From: G963665815 sp942492065
Lineage (GTDB): Bacteria; Cloacimonadota; Cloacimonadia; Cloacimonadales; JAIOQZ01
Reading direction: 5' to 3'
NCBI GenBank assembly: GCA_942492065.1
Contig: CALODV010000008.1
Location: 62,001-126,000 of the forward strand
Length of the DNA: 64,000 bases
The notes under the pieces are model-generated. The model ran no database searches. It saw nothing but the letters and a program-made list of their open reading frames with translations, and had not been told where the DNA came from. Shown one piece after another: positions 31,771 through 41,226 of this stretch. Both the position numbers and the translations under genes were made by a program. Every line of letters starts with the position of its first letter. Within the stretch, counting starts at the first letter, position 1.

Positions 31771-33804
31771 ATGTCAAACTATTTCATTGAAACTCAGCAT
31801 CATGAATGGCTGTTGACTAACAGCAGAGGGAGTTATGCGCTTGGTACGGGGAATCTTCTAAACCAGAGGAAGTATCATAGTCTTTTAACAATAAATACCC
31901 CTGATCATGGTTTGAGGAAACTTGTCTCATCTCTGGAAGAGAAGATTGAGTGGCGCGGGTATACAATAAATACTGATAACAGTCATTATAGTAATTGTAT
32001 TTACCCTGAAGGATTTCTGCACTTGGTAAAATCATGGCTTAATCCGCACCCGATTTTTCTTTACTCATCCATTCCTCACAACAATGATATTCTGGTTATG
32101 AAGGAGATTCGTCTGCATAAAAAGAAGAATATTGTTGCTATAAAGTACAGGAATCTGGGGTCTCATAAGCTTCATCTTTACATAAATCCTAAATTGTCTT
32201 TAAACAATCATCACTCTCTTAATGACGATGGATATTTTGATGGAAGGAGAATAAATACTGAAATTTTCAGCAAAAAGTACACAACGTTCGAAACAGAAAA
32301 CCCTGAAACAGAGGCAAAAGTTTTTGGCACTGTATGTAATGGAATGATTGCCGAGAAACCTGTGACTTACAGGCAGGTTTTTTATCCGTGGGAAGTTAAA
32401 AGAGGGTATGACGGTTTTGAAGATCTGTTTTCACCTGTTGAAATTTACTTTAATCTTGAACCCGGTAAAACAGAAACAATATACTTCTCTGACAAACCAC
32501 TGAAGAGTGTAAAAAAAGTAGATAAAGATTTAGCAGAGCAATATTCCGAGAAACTCAAACCTGCTGAACTCCAGGAACTCAAAGCAGGGAAAGATATTCT
32601 CTCAAAACTGGATTATGATGATAATGAGCTGTTCTCGTATGAACAATACATGGGGATATTGAATCAGGCCTATGAAAAGTTTTTCTGCAATGGGAAAATC
32701 CACAAGGGCTATCCTTGGTATGATTGTGATGTAGTTAACTATCTGTATCAAATACCATTACTTCTGAAGATTGATCATGATTTTAAGAATATTATAACCA
32801 ATATGAAAAGTATTTACAAGGCAGTTAAGAATACACTTAAACGAAAAGATGAGATTATTCGGAAAGAGTCTATCCTGAGAGCATCTTTGTGGTATATTGT
32901 CTCTGCCTATAAGATTATAGATAACATCATGCTGAATAAGAAGAAGTCAGAGGATTTCATGGAAGATTGTCTGGACTTAATATATTACATCAGGAAAATC
33001 ACTGGATATATACAAAGTGAAGAAGAATACTTTGTTATCAATAATGATGGAATGATTGAAGTTTCTGCTGATGCTTTTCCTCAAACATGGAATGACAGTT
33101 ATTATCACGATAAGCCCTGGCATCTCAGAAAGAAATTCCCATTTGAGATTAATGCGTTGTGGTATAATGCAGTTTGTATAAATGAGAAAATAGCTGATAT
33201 TACTACTGCTGTAGATACAAAAGTTACCAAAGTTTCAGTGGATGTTTCAGACCTCAAAAGTAAACTGTCAGAACAACTGCAGAATTTCTATCATCATAAT
33301 TATATTGCAGATCGATATGATAATGAGTTTTTGCATGAAATCAGGGCTAATGTACTCATTGGCAGTGCATTACCATTCAGGATTTTTACTCACGAACAAT
33401 TACAGAAAACAGTTCTTACTGCTGAAATCCATCTTCTGACACCTTACGGATTGAGAACTCTTTCTTATACGGATCATAAGTTTAGAAAAAAATTCACCGG
33501 TGACGAAACTCAACGCTCTATTGCAAGATATCAGGGATCAGTCTGGGCATGGTTGTTATATCCGCTTGCAGTAACCTATGTTAAAGCATACGAAGGGTTG
33601 TTGTCCGGTAATGAAATTGCAAACAAACTTAAATCATATATTCAGAGCTTCAGAAATGGCTTTATTAAAGGGCATATCGCATCTGTTGCAGAAATCTGGG
33701 ATGGGAGCACCCCGCATTTTCCTAAAGGAAGCCCGGCTTATTCAAACGGAGTTTTCGCTTTATATATGATAGAGTTAATGATAAAAGAACTGGAGGAAAA
33801 ATAA
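31771..33804 (+). CDS. Glycogen debranching enzyme-like protein with altered active-site motifs
   Basis: 677 residues, typical of the bacterial/archaeal amylo-alpha-1,6-glucosidase group (GH133). The N-terminal domain (about 1-270, EWLLTNSRGSYALGTGNLL, RKYHSLLT) and the alpha/alpha toroid (about 290-677) are both present: KGYPWYDCDVVNYLYQIP, FEINALWYNAVCINEK, LLTPYGLRTLSY, RYQGSVWAWLLYPLAVTY. Several usually strict motifs are changed: DWGRDT is DCDVVN, DASLW is RASLW, RPNQ is RANV, YHQGTVW is RYQGSVW. It may be catalytically altered or act as a binding protein. First of four glycogen genes, with a GGAGT ribosome site. The 258-base upstream gap shows only AT-rich sequence. Confidence 0.78.
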   Translation: MSNYFIETQHHEWLLTNSRGSYALGTGNLLNQRKYHSLLTINTPDHGLRKLVSSLEEKIEWRGYTINTDNSHYSNCIYPEGFLHLVKSWLNPHPIFLYSSIPHNNDILVMKEIRLHKKKNIVAIKYRNLGSHKLHLYINPKLSLNNHHSLNDDGYFDGRRINTEIFSKKYTTFETENPETEAKVFGTVCNGMIAEKPVTYRQVFYPWEVKRGYDGFEDLFSPVEIYFNLEPGKTETIYFSDKPLKSVKKVDKDLAEQYSEKLKPAELQELKAGKDILSKLDYDDNELFSYEQYMGILNQAYEKFFCNGKIHKGYPWYDCDVVNYLYQIPLLLKIDHDFKNIITNMKSIYKAVKNTLKRKDEIIRKESILRASLWYIVSAYKIIDNIMLNKKKSEDFMEDCLDLIYYIRKITGYIQSEEEYFVINNDGMIEVSADAFPQTWNDSYYHDKPWHLRKKFPFEINALWYNAVCINEKIADITTAVDTKVTKVSVDVSDLKSKLSEQLQNFYHHNYIADRYDNEFLHEIRANVLIGSALPFRIFTHEQLQKTVLTAEIHLLTPYGLRTLSYTDHKFRKKFTGDETQRSIARYQGSVWAWLLYPLAVTYVKAYEGLLSGNEIANKLKSYIQSFRNGFIKGHIASVAEIWDGSTPHFPKGSPAYSNGVFALYMIELMIKELEEK

Positions 33805-35145
33805 ATGAAAGTTCTTATGTTCACATGGGAGTTTCCTCCTTTTATCACGGGAGGTCTGGGAATGGCCTGCTATGGGATGGTGAAATCACTATTGAAAATG
33901 AATGTGGAAGTCGATCTTGTGCTGCCGACTGAGAAGCTTGTTTATTTTCCATTGAAAACAGTGGAAGATATCGATTTAATGCCTGTAGTATTTCTGGATA
34001 AAGAAGCGATGCAGGAATTCGAAAGTTATAAGTTTCAGACAGTGGAGGAGAAACTTGAGTATATTGGTGTGTCTGAAACTCCGGAGTCTTATATTACTCC
34101 GGCTACAGCCATTAAAACTGAATATGCTATCCCATTTAAAGTGGTTCATGATCATGAATTTCTAATTGAATCACATAATCATAATCTGGAAGAGGAAGAG
34201 CTGCTAATTAACTTGAGCGGGAGTGAGAATATATTTCAGAAGGTGCAGGAATTCATGTTCAGAGCAAATCGGTATGCTTCTGAACTGAATTTTGATCTGA
34301 TACATGCTCATGACTGGTTGACTTATCCGGCTGGAATGATTGCCAAGGCTATATCCGGTAAGAGACTTGTATCCCATATTCACGCTACTGAGTTCGATAG
34401 ATCAGGTGGTACAGGCGACCACAGGATTCATAAGATTGAGTATTCCGGTATGACTTATGCCGATCAGGTTGTTGCTGTCTCCAAATATACTGCTGAGATG
34501 GTTATCTCCCGCTATAGAATTGATACGGGTAAAATCGGTATTGTACATAATGCATACATCATGGACAATGAGTCCAACTGTGTTAAAGACAGACTTTTTT
34601 CCGGACCTACCATACTGTTTCTGGGAAGAATAACTCTCCAGAAAGGACCGGACTATTTTATCAGTGTGGCTAAACGGATTCTGGAGGATTATCCTGATGC
34701 ACGATTTATTATGGCTGGAACGGGAGATATGGCAAGAAGCATGATTCACAGGTCAGCCAAGATGAAGCTGAAACACCGGTTTCTGTTTACCGGTTTTCTC
34801 AACAGGCATGAAGTTGAATCTATTCTGAAAGCTTCGGACATATACATCATGCCTTCAGTCTCTGAACCGTTCGGTATTGCTCCGCTTGAAGCAATGGCAT
34901 ATGGCGTGACAGCAATTATATCAAAACAGAGCGGTGTGGCAGAAGTTGTAAAGAATGCATATAAAGTTGATTTCTGGAATATAGATGAAATGGTGGAAAA
35001 AATCAGTTATCTGATAGAAAATCCTGTAGAATGTGTTGAGATGGGTTACTCCGGGATGCTGGAGGTAAGACAGATTCAATGGGACAATGCTGCAGAGAAA
35101 CTTAAAAAGATTTATAAAACTCAAATTGAAATGGACGGGAGGTAA
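33805..35145 (+). CDS. Glycogen synthase-like GT4 glycosyltransferase
   Basis: 446 residues. It starts MKVLMFTWEFPPFITGGLG, the hallmark sugar-nucleotide loop of bacterial and archaeal starch/glycogen synthase-like GT4/GT5 enzymes, then DLIHAHDWLTYPAGM (about 163), HIHATEFDRSG (about 192), TILFLGRITLQKGPDYFI (about 267) and PSVSEPFGIAPLEAMAYG with the E-x7-E motif (about 350). The start codon is immediately after the stop of the debranching-type gene. Likely elongates an alpha-1,4-glucan. Whether ADP- or UDP-glucose is used cannot be told. Confidence 0.85.
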   Translation: MKVLMFTWEFPPFITGGLGMACYGMVKSLLKMNVEVDLVLPTEKLVYFPLKTVEDIDLMPVVFLDKEAMQEFESYKFQTVEEKLEYIGVSETPESYITPATAIKTEYAIPFKVVHDHEFLIESHNHNLEEEELLINLSGSENIFQKVQEFMFRANRYASELNFDLIHAHDWLTYPAGMIAKAISGKRLVSHIHATEFDRSGGTGDHRIHKIEYSGMTYADQVVAVSKYTAEMVISRYRIDTGKIGIVHNAYIMDNESNCVKDRLFSGPTILFLGRITLQKGPDYFISVAKRILEDYPDARFIMAGTGDMARSMIHRSAKMKLKHRFLFTGFLNRHEVESILKASDIYIMPSVSEPFGIAPLEAMAYGVTAIISKQSGVAEVVKNAYKVDFWNIDEMVEKISYLIENPVECVEMGYSGMLEVRQIQWDNAAEKLKKIYKTQIEMDGR

Positions 35146-35146
35146 A

Positions 35147-36358
35147 ATGTTAAATATAATTTTTTATTTCCAGGTTCATCAACCGTATAGACTTAATCAC
35201 CTTAATGTAATAAACACAAGGGCCGGAGTTGATCTTTTCGATGAAAAACTCAATGCAGAAGTAATGCGAAAGGTTGCAGATAAATGTTATCTGCCGACCA
35301 ATAAGCTTTTACTGGAACTTATAGAAAAATTTGAAGGGCGATTCAAAGTATCATTCTCGATTACCGGTGTAGCTATAGAGCAGTTCAAGAAATACTGTCC
35401 TGAAGTACTGGAGTCTTTCAAAAAGCTGGTAGATACAGGATGTGTTGAATTGATAGGGGAGACTTATTATCATTCCCTGGCATTTCTGTTTGATTCGGAA
35501 GAATTTCTGGAGCAGGTGAAAATGCACGAGAAACTTATGCTGGAAGAATTCGGAGTGAAGCCGACAACTTTCAGAAATACAGAGCTTATCTATCAGGATG
35601 ATCTTTCTTACCTGATCGCTGAAGAAGGTTATAAGGTTATGCTTGCTGAAGGTGTAGACAGGATACTCAACTGGAGATCGCCGCTTTATGCCTACAAGAA
35701 TTTCACAAAAGAGATATCTTTGCTTCTCAAGCATTATAAGCTTTCTGATGATATAGCATTCAGATTTTCCAACAAGGATTGGGAAGAACATCCGTTAACT
35801 GTCGAGAAATTTGTAAACTGGGTTAAGCAATTTACTTTAAGTGAAGATAAAAACAGAAATCAGTTTCTGAATCTGTTTATGGACTATGAAACATTCGGTG
35901 AACACCAATGGGCTGAAAGCGGTATCTTTGAATTTATGCGGGAACTTCCCGGGGAAGTTCTTAAAAGTAGAAACCTGGGTTTTTGCACTCCTGAGGAGAT
36001 TATTGAACTTGCTAACTATCAGCAGGAATCAATATCATTCCCTGATCCTGTATCATGGGCAGATCAAGAGAGAGACTTATCCGCCTGGCTGGAAAATGAC
36101 ATGCAGAAAAATGCCATAGAAGCTTTCTATGAGCTGCTGCCTAAGATTAAAAGGTCAAATCAACCAGAACTTCTGGAAATTGCAAGAAAGCTTTCGACAT
36201 CAGATAATTTTTATTACATGTGTACCAAGTACTTCCAGGATGGAGATGTGCACAAATATTTCTCACCTTATGATTCGCCCGAACAGGCTTATATCTATTA
36301 TATCAACGCTCTTGCAGGTCTGGAAGAAAGACTGCAGGGAACCATAATCGGAGGTTAA
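35147..36358 (+). CDS. GH57-family alpha-amylase / glucanotransferase
   Basis: 403 residues from the ATG at 35147, which follows GGGAGG by six bases. GH57 conserved regions are visible: FYFQVHQPYRL (residues 6-16), GETYYHSLAFL (about 107), TFRNTELIY with the nucleophile region (about 145) and LFMDYETFGEHQW with the acid Asp (about 243). It belongs to the short AmyA-like group that cuts or transfers alpha-1,4-glucans in the cytoplasm. It lies one base after the glycogen-synthase-like gene and one base before the phosphorylase gene, in a clear four-gene operon. Confidence 0.9.
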   Translation: MLNIIFYFQVHQPYRLNHLNVINTRAGVDLFDEKLNAEVMRKVADKCYLPTNKLLLELIEKFEGRFKVSFSITGVAIEQFKKYCPEVLESFKKLVDTGCVELIGETYYHSLAFLFDSEEFLEQVKMHEKLMLEEFGVKPTTFRNTELIYQDDLSYLIAEEGYKVMLAEGVDRILNWRSPLYAYKNFTKEISLLLKHYKLSDDIAFRFSNKDWEEHPLTVEKFVNWVKQFTLSEDKNRNQFLNLFMDYETFGEHQWAESGIFEFMRELPGEVLKSRNLGFCTPEEIIELANYQQESISFPDPVSWADQERDLSAWLENDMQKNAIEAFYELLPKIKRSNQPELLEIARKLSTSDNFYYMCTKYFQDGDVHKYFSPYDSPEQAYIYYINALAGLEERLQGTIIGG

Positions 36359-36359
36359 T

Positions 36360-38918
36360 TTGAATCACAATAAATTCATCAAATTACAGGTAAGACCAAA
36401 GCTGGAAAACGATCTGGAGCATCTACGGGAATTATCTTATAACCTGTGGAGTACCTGGGATAAAAATGCTCAGCAGCTTTTTAAGAGAATTGATCCGGTA
36501 TTATTCAGGAAATGCAATCATAATCCTGTTAAACTGCTCTATTCCGTCCCATCTGAAAGACTGGAAGAACTTGCTTCTGACACCGGTTTCAGGTATGAGT
36601 TACAGAATGTAATGGATCAGTATACTAATTACATGAAGTTCACAGGTTCTTACAAAGACAGCCAGGGAGAAGAGCATGTTCTGGATGAGAATCAGGAAGT
36701 TATAGCATATTTCTCAATGGAGTATGGACTTCACGAATCACTGCCGGTATATTCCGGTGGTCTTGGTGTTCTTGCAGGAGATTATCTCAAGGCTGCATCT
36801 GACCAGGGTATTCCAATGGTTGCTTTCGGGCTTCTGTATAAGTTCGGATATTTCAGACAATCCGTAAATATTGACGGTATGCAGGAAGAAGGTTATAGTT
36901 TAATAGACTGGTATACAAAACCTGTTCAGCAGTTGAAAAACAGTGATGGAAAACCGCTTCTACATAAGATTAAGCTCGGTGAAGATGAAGTGTGGTTCAA
37001 GACCTGGATTATTAATGTCGGACGAGTAAAGCTCTATCTGCTTGACTCAGATATACCTGAAAATCCTGAACACATCAGAGAATATTCAGAAATCCTTTAT
37101 GACACAAGAAAGAACAACAGGATTGCCCAGGAATTGCTTCTGGCGTTTGGTTCTCAGGAGCTGATGCATTCCCTGAATCTTAATCCTTCTGTGTATCACC
37201 TGAATGAAGGTCATTCCGCCTTTCTTATTATTGACAGATTGAGATATTTAACTACTCAGTTGGGATATACCTATCAGGAAGCAAAAGAACTGATTTATCA
37301 CTCAACAGTTTTTACAACCCATACACCGGTAATTGCCGGGAACGAGAATTTCCCGATTTCTATTGTGAAGAACTACATCAGACAGCACGCGGAAGATTTA
37401 CAAGTACCAATTGAGAAACTGATTGACTACGGTAAGGTCCCCGGTGATAACACTACATACTGGCTTTCAGCACTGGCATTAAGGTTTTCCAGATGCAACA
37501 ACGCAGTTTCACAATTACATAAGGTTGTTTCAAAATCAATGTGGGAGAAACTGTATCCTGAGCTGTATGTTAAGGAAGTTCCAATTATTGGTATAACAAA
37601 TGGTGTTCATTTGCAGTCTTGGGTTTCCGAACAAATTCTTAATTTGTTTAACAGGTATATAGGACCTGAATATACTCACATTGCCGAGCGAAGGGCTATC
37701 TGGGAAAATGTAAAGAAAATACCTCTTATGGAAATCTGGGAAGCTCATAAACAGAGAAAAGACCAGATGATATCTTTTATCAGAAGCAGAATGGAGAAAT
37801 CCTTTGTTGCTTTTGGTGACACTAAACATCTCAGTTCGCAAGGTAAACAGGTTCTTGCTAACGATACTCTAACAATAGGATTTGCAAGGCGATTCGCAAC
37901 GTACAAAAGAGCAGATCTGATTCTGGAAGATCCGGAAAGATTACTCTCCATAATGAACAACCCGGAAAAGCCGGTTCAGTTTGTTTTTGCAGGTAAAGCA
38001 CACCCTGCCGATGAAGCAGGTAAGCTTATTATCAAGCGACTAATAGACTTTGCTCTGGAGAACAACATTCAGGATAAATTCATCTTTGTACCTAATTACG
38101 ACATGAATATTGCCCGTCACCTGGTACAGGGAGTGGATGTCTGGTTGAACAATCCGGTAAAACCGATGGAAGCCAGCGGAACATCAGGTATGAAAGCAGG
38201 AATGAACGGAGTACTTAATCTCAGTGTTCTTGATGGCTGGTGGGCTGAAGGTTATTCCGATGATATTGGCTGGGCTATTCCTTCTCTTGATAATGTTGTG
38301 GATGATAGTGCCAGACGAAGAATGGAAGCTAATTTCATTTATGATCTGATAGAGAATTATGTATGTAAGCAGTACTACGACAGAGGTCAGAGCAACTTCC
38401 CGGAAAGATGGGTAGAAAAAATGAGGATGTCAATCTACAAAGTAGGTATGAACTTCAATATGCACCGCATGCTCAGGGAATATGTTGATTATTTCTATGT
38501 AGAAACCAAAGAGAAAGTTGAAGAAATCTTTGAATCAGAACTGAAATGTATTAAGGGTGCTATAGAATATATTGACAAGGTGAAGGAAACCTGGGACAGA
38601 GTCAGGATTGAAGATGTAAGTGTTTCTAATCTTCAGAACTTCTACGAAAGCTGCGATGAGATAAAAGTAACAGCAATTGTTGATCTGGCAGGTACCGATC
38701 CCGCAATGTATACTGTAGAAGTGATGTATATCTATAATGATGAAGGTGACTTCGCTACATACGACATGCACCTGAAAGATTATATTAATGATAAACCGAG
38801 ATTTGTCTGCCGTTTCAATCTGATAGACTCAGGTTTACAGAAAGTTAATGTGAGAATCAAAACCAAGTCAGCCTACAAAGGCAGTAAGGAACACGTGTAT
38901 ATTAAATGGAAAAACTGA
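36360..38918 (+). CDS. glgP: Alpha-glucan phosphorylase (GT35)
   Basis: 852 residues from a TTG codon with GGAGG five bases upstream; the next in-frame ATG is far inside the conserved N-terminus. It belongs to the Thermotoga-type shorter phosphorylases with a DUF3417 N-terminal domain (LRELSYNLWSTWDKNAQQLF). Family motifs are FSMEYGLHESLPVYSGGLG (about 120), VYHLNEGHSAF (about 278), LTIGFARRFATYKRADLI (about 500) and EASGTSGMKAGMNG with the pyridoxal-phosphate lysine region (about 605). It releases glucose-1-phosphate from glycogen or maltodextrin. The 3' end overlaps cutC by 13 bp. Confidence 0.93.
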   Translation: MNHNKFIKLQVRPKLENDLEHLRELSYNLWSTWDKNAQQLFKRIDPVLFRKCNHNPVKLLYSVPSERLEELASDTGFRYELQNVMDQYTNYMKFTGSYKDSQGEEHVLDENQEVIAYFSMEYGLHESLPVYSGGLGVLAGDYLKAASDQGIPMVAFGLLYKFGYFRQSVNIDGMQEEGYSLIDWYTKPVQQLKNSDGKPLLHKIKLGEDEVWFKTWIINVGRVKLYLLDSDIPENPEHIREYSEILYDTRKNNRIAQELLLAFGSQELMHSLNLNPSVYHLNEGHSAFLIIDRLRYLTTQLGYTYQEAKELIYHSTVFTTHTPVIAGNENFPISIVKNYIRQHAEDLQVPIEKLIDYGKVPGDNTTYWLSALALRFSRCNNAVSQLHKVVSKSMWEKLYPELYVKEVPIIGITNGVHLQSWVSEQILNLFNRYIGPEYTHIAERRAIWENVKKIPLMEIWEAHKQRKDQMISFIRSRMEKSFVAFGDTKHLSSQGKQVLANDTLTIGFARRFATYKRADLILEDPERLLSIMNNPEKPVQFVFAGKAHPADEAGKLIIKRLIDFALENNIQDKFIFVPNYDMNIARHLVQGVDVWLNNPVKPMEASGTSGMKAGMNGVLNLSVLDGWWAEGYSDDIGWAIPSLDNVVDDSARRRMEANFIYDLIENYVCKQYYDRGQSNFPERWVEKMRMSIYKVGMNFNMHRMLREYVDYFYVETKEKVEEIFESELKCIKGAIEYIDKVKETWDRVRIEDVSVSNLQNFYESCDEIKVTAIVDLAGTDPAMYTVEVMYIYNDEGDFATYDMHLKDYINDKPRFVCRFNLIDSGLQKVNVRIKTKSAYKGSKEHVYIKWKN

Positions 38919-39676
38919 ACGGAAACATAAAGTTAGAGATTTGTGCCGGCTCTCTCGAGGATTGTATTCTTGCTGAGAAAGCCGGTGCTGACAGATTAGA
39001 ATTGAATACAGGATTAAGTCTTGGGGGTTTAACACCTTCTCCGGGACTTTTTTCTACAGTTATGGAAAGTGTTAGAATTCCTGTTATTGTTATGATTCGT
39101 CCCAGATCAGGGGGATTCAGCTACAGTTCGTATGAATTCAGAACAATGATGAAAAATGTGGAGTACTACAGAGATAATGGTGCTGCCGGTATTGCTACGG
39201 GTTTTCTTAATACTGACGGAACTCTGGACTATTACAAGTGTCTGGCAATCCGCGATGCCTGCAAGGATATTGATGTGGTTTTTCATAGGGCATTCGATTT
39301 CATTGTGAATCCTTTTGAAGCATTGGAACAGCTGATAGAGTTAGGCTTTACCAGAATTCTCACATCTGGGGCACAGGGTACAGCGGCAGAAGGTATGGCA
39401 AGAATCAAAGAGCTGATTGATAGGGCTGACGGCAGAATAGAGATACTACCCGGAAGCGGTATCAACTCTCAGAATGTTCAGAAGCTTATTACCGAAACAG
39501 GCTGCAGACAAGTCCATGCGTCTCTGGGAAGCAGATCCAGCGATATTTCGATTAATCATATTGATACTGACATCCCTTTGAAGAATTTTCTTCCTGATGA
39601 TGAATTTAAGAAGACAGATTATGAGAAATGCTCTGAAATGAGAAGAATGCTGGACAAAACCTTTGGAATGGTGTGA
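38906..39676 (+). CDS. cutC: CutC-family TIM-barrel protein
   Basis: 256 residues, normal CutC length. Signatures are LEICAGSLEDCILAEKAGA, DRLELNTGLSLGGLTPSPG, PVIVMIRPRSGGFSYS, VVFHRAFD, RILTSGAQGTA, ILPGSGINSQNV and VHASLGSRSS, all in TIM-barrel order. CutC was tied to copper homeostasis in E. coli, but that role is disputed, and the biochemical function is not settled. It overlaps the phosphorylase gene by 13 bp, so it is co-transcribed with the glycogen operon, for no obvious reason. Confidence 0.92.
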   Translation: MEKLNGNIKLEICAGSLEDCILAEKAGADRLELNTGLSLGGLTPSPGLFSTVMESVRIPVIVMIRPRSGGFSYSSYEFRTMMKNVEYYRDNGAAGIATGFLNTDGTLDYYKCLAIRDACKDIDVVFHRAFDFIVNPFEALEQLIELGFTRILTSGAQGTAAEGMARIKELIDRADGRIEILPGSGINSQNVQKLITETGCRQVHASLGSRSSDISINHIDTDIPLKNFLPDDEFKKTDYEKCSEMRRMLDKTFGMV

Positions 39677-39783
39677 GGGGAAAGATATTGTTGATAACAG
39701 ACTGTTTCGGAGTATATTGACTATGTCAATGTCCCTGAATCGACTCACATCCCCGTAGAGGCAAACGGACGCTTGACTCAATA

Positions 39784-39847
39784 ATTTCCTTGACCGTTTC
39801 CAGCTAATGAGCTCATTTTTGCCATATTATGGAGTAAGGAGGCTTTC
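39784..39847 (+). repeat. Leader repeat upstream of Rhs tip 1
   Basis: Sixty-four bases beginning ATTTCCTTGACC and ending GTAAGGAGGCTTTC just before the TTG start. It is closely similar, with the same length, to 43395-43458 before Rhs tip 3. It brings a strong ribosome site (TAAGGAGG) to a truncated Rhs frame. The 107 bases before it, back to cutC, hold no gene I can support. Confidence 0.75.
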
Positions 39848-40723
39848 TTGTATCCGGTAAACACAGCTTTAGTAGTACAGGAAGACCATTATTACCCATT
39901 TGGTATGAGGCTGAGTGGAATGTCCGGTAGAAACGGGCAGGAAAACAAATTCCTCTACAACGGTAAGGAACACGAGGAAGACTTTGACCTGAACTGGTAC
40001 CACTACGGTGTGCGCTATTACGACCCACAGCTTGGGCGTTGGCACGCTGTTGATCCGGCTGATGAGTTCTTTAGCCCTTATGTGTATTGCCATAATGACC
40101 CGATTAACTTCCTTGATCCGGATGGGGCGGAGACACATTGTGCACAGGATGGAACAGTTATGAATGTTGTTAATGACTGGAGTAATGCTATTCTTGTACA
40201 TCCAGAAGTGGGACATGAAGGACCAGCTAATTTGATTGGGTACACTAGTACTTGGGATGAGTTTATCTGTCCAGAGACTGGTGGAACCTTTGCAAGTGCT
40301 TTTATTGATTTTGGGCAAAGCTGGGATGCAACATTTGATGAATTAACTGTTTTAGCCTTGCCTATGTCTCCATATAAGTTTGCTATGGCTAGTAAATGGA
40401 ACGGTAGTTTAGATCTTAAGAACAGAACTGATCTTGGTGTATCAGAGGGAACTGCGAAACTCTTTCATGGAAAATATAGAACAGCAAGATCTATGGGAAA
40501 CTTAATTTTTGGTTATAACGTGAATAAGAAATATCCAAATTTAGGTTATCAAAAAATGATGAAGATGGCTGGATACTATGAGAAAACTAAATTTGCCCCA
40601 TCAATTGGCTATCCTCTTTTGCTGAACTGGTCACCGTGGCACGCCCCTTATTGGGGAGAAGATAAATACAGCGGTAGAAACATTAGACTTGGATGGAATC
40701 TGGGAGAAGTGAATAGATTATGA
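39848..40723 (+). CDS. Orphan Rhs-core tip 1 with a type 44-like toxin domain
   Basis: 291 residues from a TTG with TAAGGAGG seven bases upstream. Residues 1-96 are the end of an Rhs repeat-associated core: EDHYYPFGMRLSG, KFLYNGKEHEED, YHYGVRYYDPQLGRWHAVDP and YCHNDPINFLDPDG, the usual cut point before a C-terminal toxin. The remaining 195 residues are a distinct domain; SKWNGSLDLKN, then FHGKYRTARSMGNLIFGYN recall polymorphic toxin type 44, but only loosely. No N-terminal repeats, signal or trafficking domain are present, so it is a cassette rather than a full Rhs protein. Two overlapping membrane-protein genes follow as immunity candidates. Confidence 0.72.
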   Translation: MYPVNTALVVQEDHYYPFGMRLSGMSGRNGQENKFLYNGKEHEEDFDLNWYHYGVRYYDPQLGRWHAVDPADEFFSPYVYCHNDPINFLDPDGAETHCAQDGTVMNVVNDWSNAILVHPEVGHEGPANLIGYTSTWDEFICPETGGTFASAFIDFGQSWDATFDELTVLALPMSPYKFAMASKWNGSLDLKNRTDLGVSEGTAKLFHGKYRTARSMGNLIFGYNVNKKYPNLGYQKMMKMAGYYEKTKFAPSIGYPLLLNWSPWHAPYWGEDKYSGRNIRLGWNLGEVNRL

Positions 40724-41226
40724 CAAATAGAGTTAAAGAAAAAAGGAATGTAGCCTTGGAAGTTTTTGTGCTATTATTATTCCCTTTAATACAGTTAATT
40801 ATAGTTGTAGATGTAATAGATATCACTTTTTCTGCCAATAGAAGACCAGAAATTATAATTTATAGTGCCAGCTTATCGAATAGAAATTTATATGTAAAAA
40901 CATATAAATATGGATTTATGGATTTATCTCAAGAAATCATAATATCTGTGACAAAGGGGAGAAAGAAGCAAAAAGGTGACATTGTACTTAATTTAGATAA
41001 GATTATATTCTTTTTAGAAGAAGATAAGTTTATATTCTACACGAATAATGAACAGCTAATGTCTATAATATATGATGGTGAGAAACTCTTATTACGACCA
41101 TATACTGCTTCACTATCGAAAGATGAGTTCATGTCTTTGAAGAATACGATCTATGTGTTTCATCCAGAGAAAAATGTTACATGCAGTGATGTTGTTAAAA
41201 TAATTAGCTATGGGAAAACATTATGA
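40720..41226 (+). CDS. Candidate immunity protein 1a, one membrane segment
   Basis: 168 residues, one hydrophobic N-terminal segment (EVFVLLLFPLIQLIIVVDVI), then a mixed domain (IIIYSASLSNRNLYVKTYKY; FFLEEDKFIFYTNNEQLMSI). AT-rich compared with the flanking metabolic genes. ATGA overlap with the Rhs tip stop means it is translationally coupled, as immunity genes often are. No family recognised; the immunity role is inference from position. Confidence 0.5.
   Translation: MTNRVKEKRNVALEVFVLLLFPLIQLIIVVDVIDITFSANRRPEIIIYSASLSNRNLYVKTYKYGFMDLSQEIIISVTKGRKKQKGDIVLNLDKIIFFLEEDKFIFYTNNEQLMSIIYDGEKLLLRPYTASLSKDEFMSLKNTIYVFHPEKNVTCSDVVKIISYGKTL

Noticed and set aside
39677..39783. Possible gene remnant between cutC and the Rhs leader (a stretch reading VNVPESTHIPVEANGRLTQ).
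   Set aside because: It has no start, no clear homologue and stops close by; coding origin cannot be supported.
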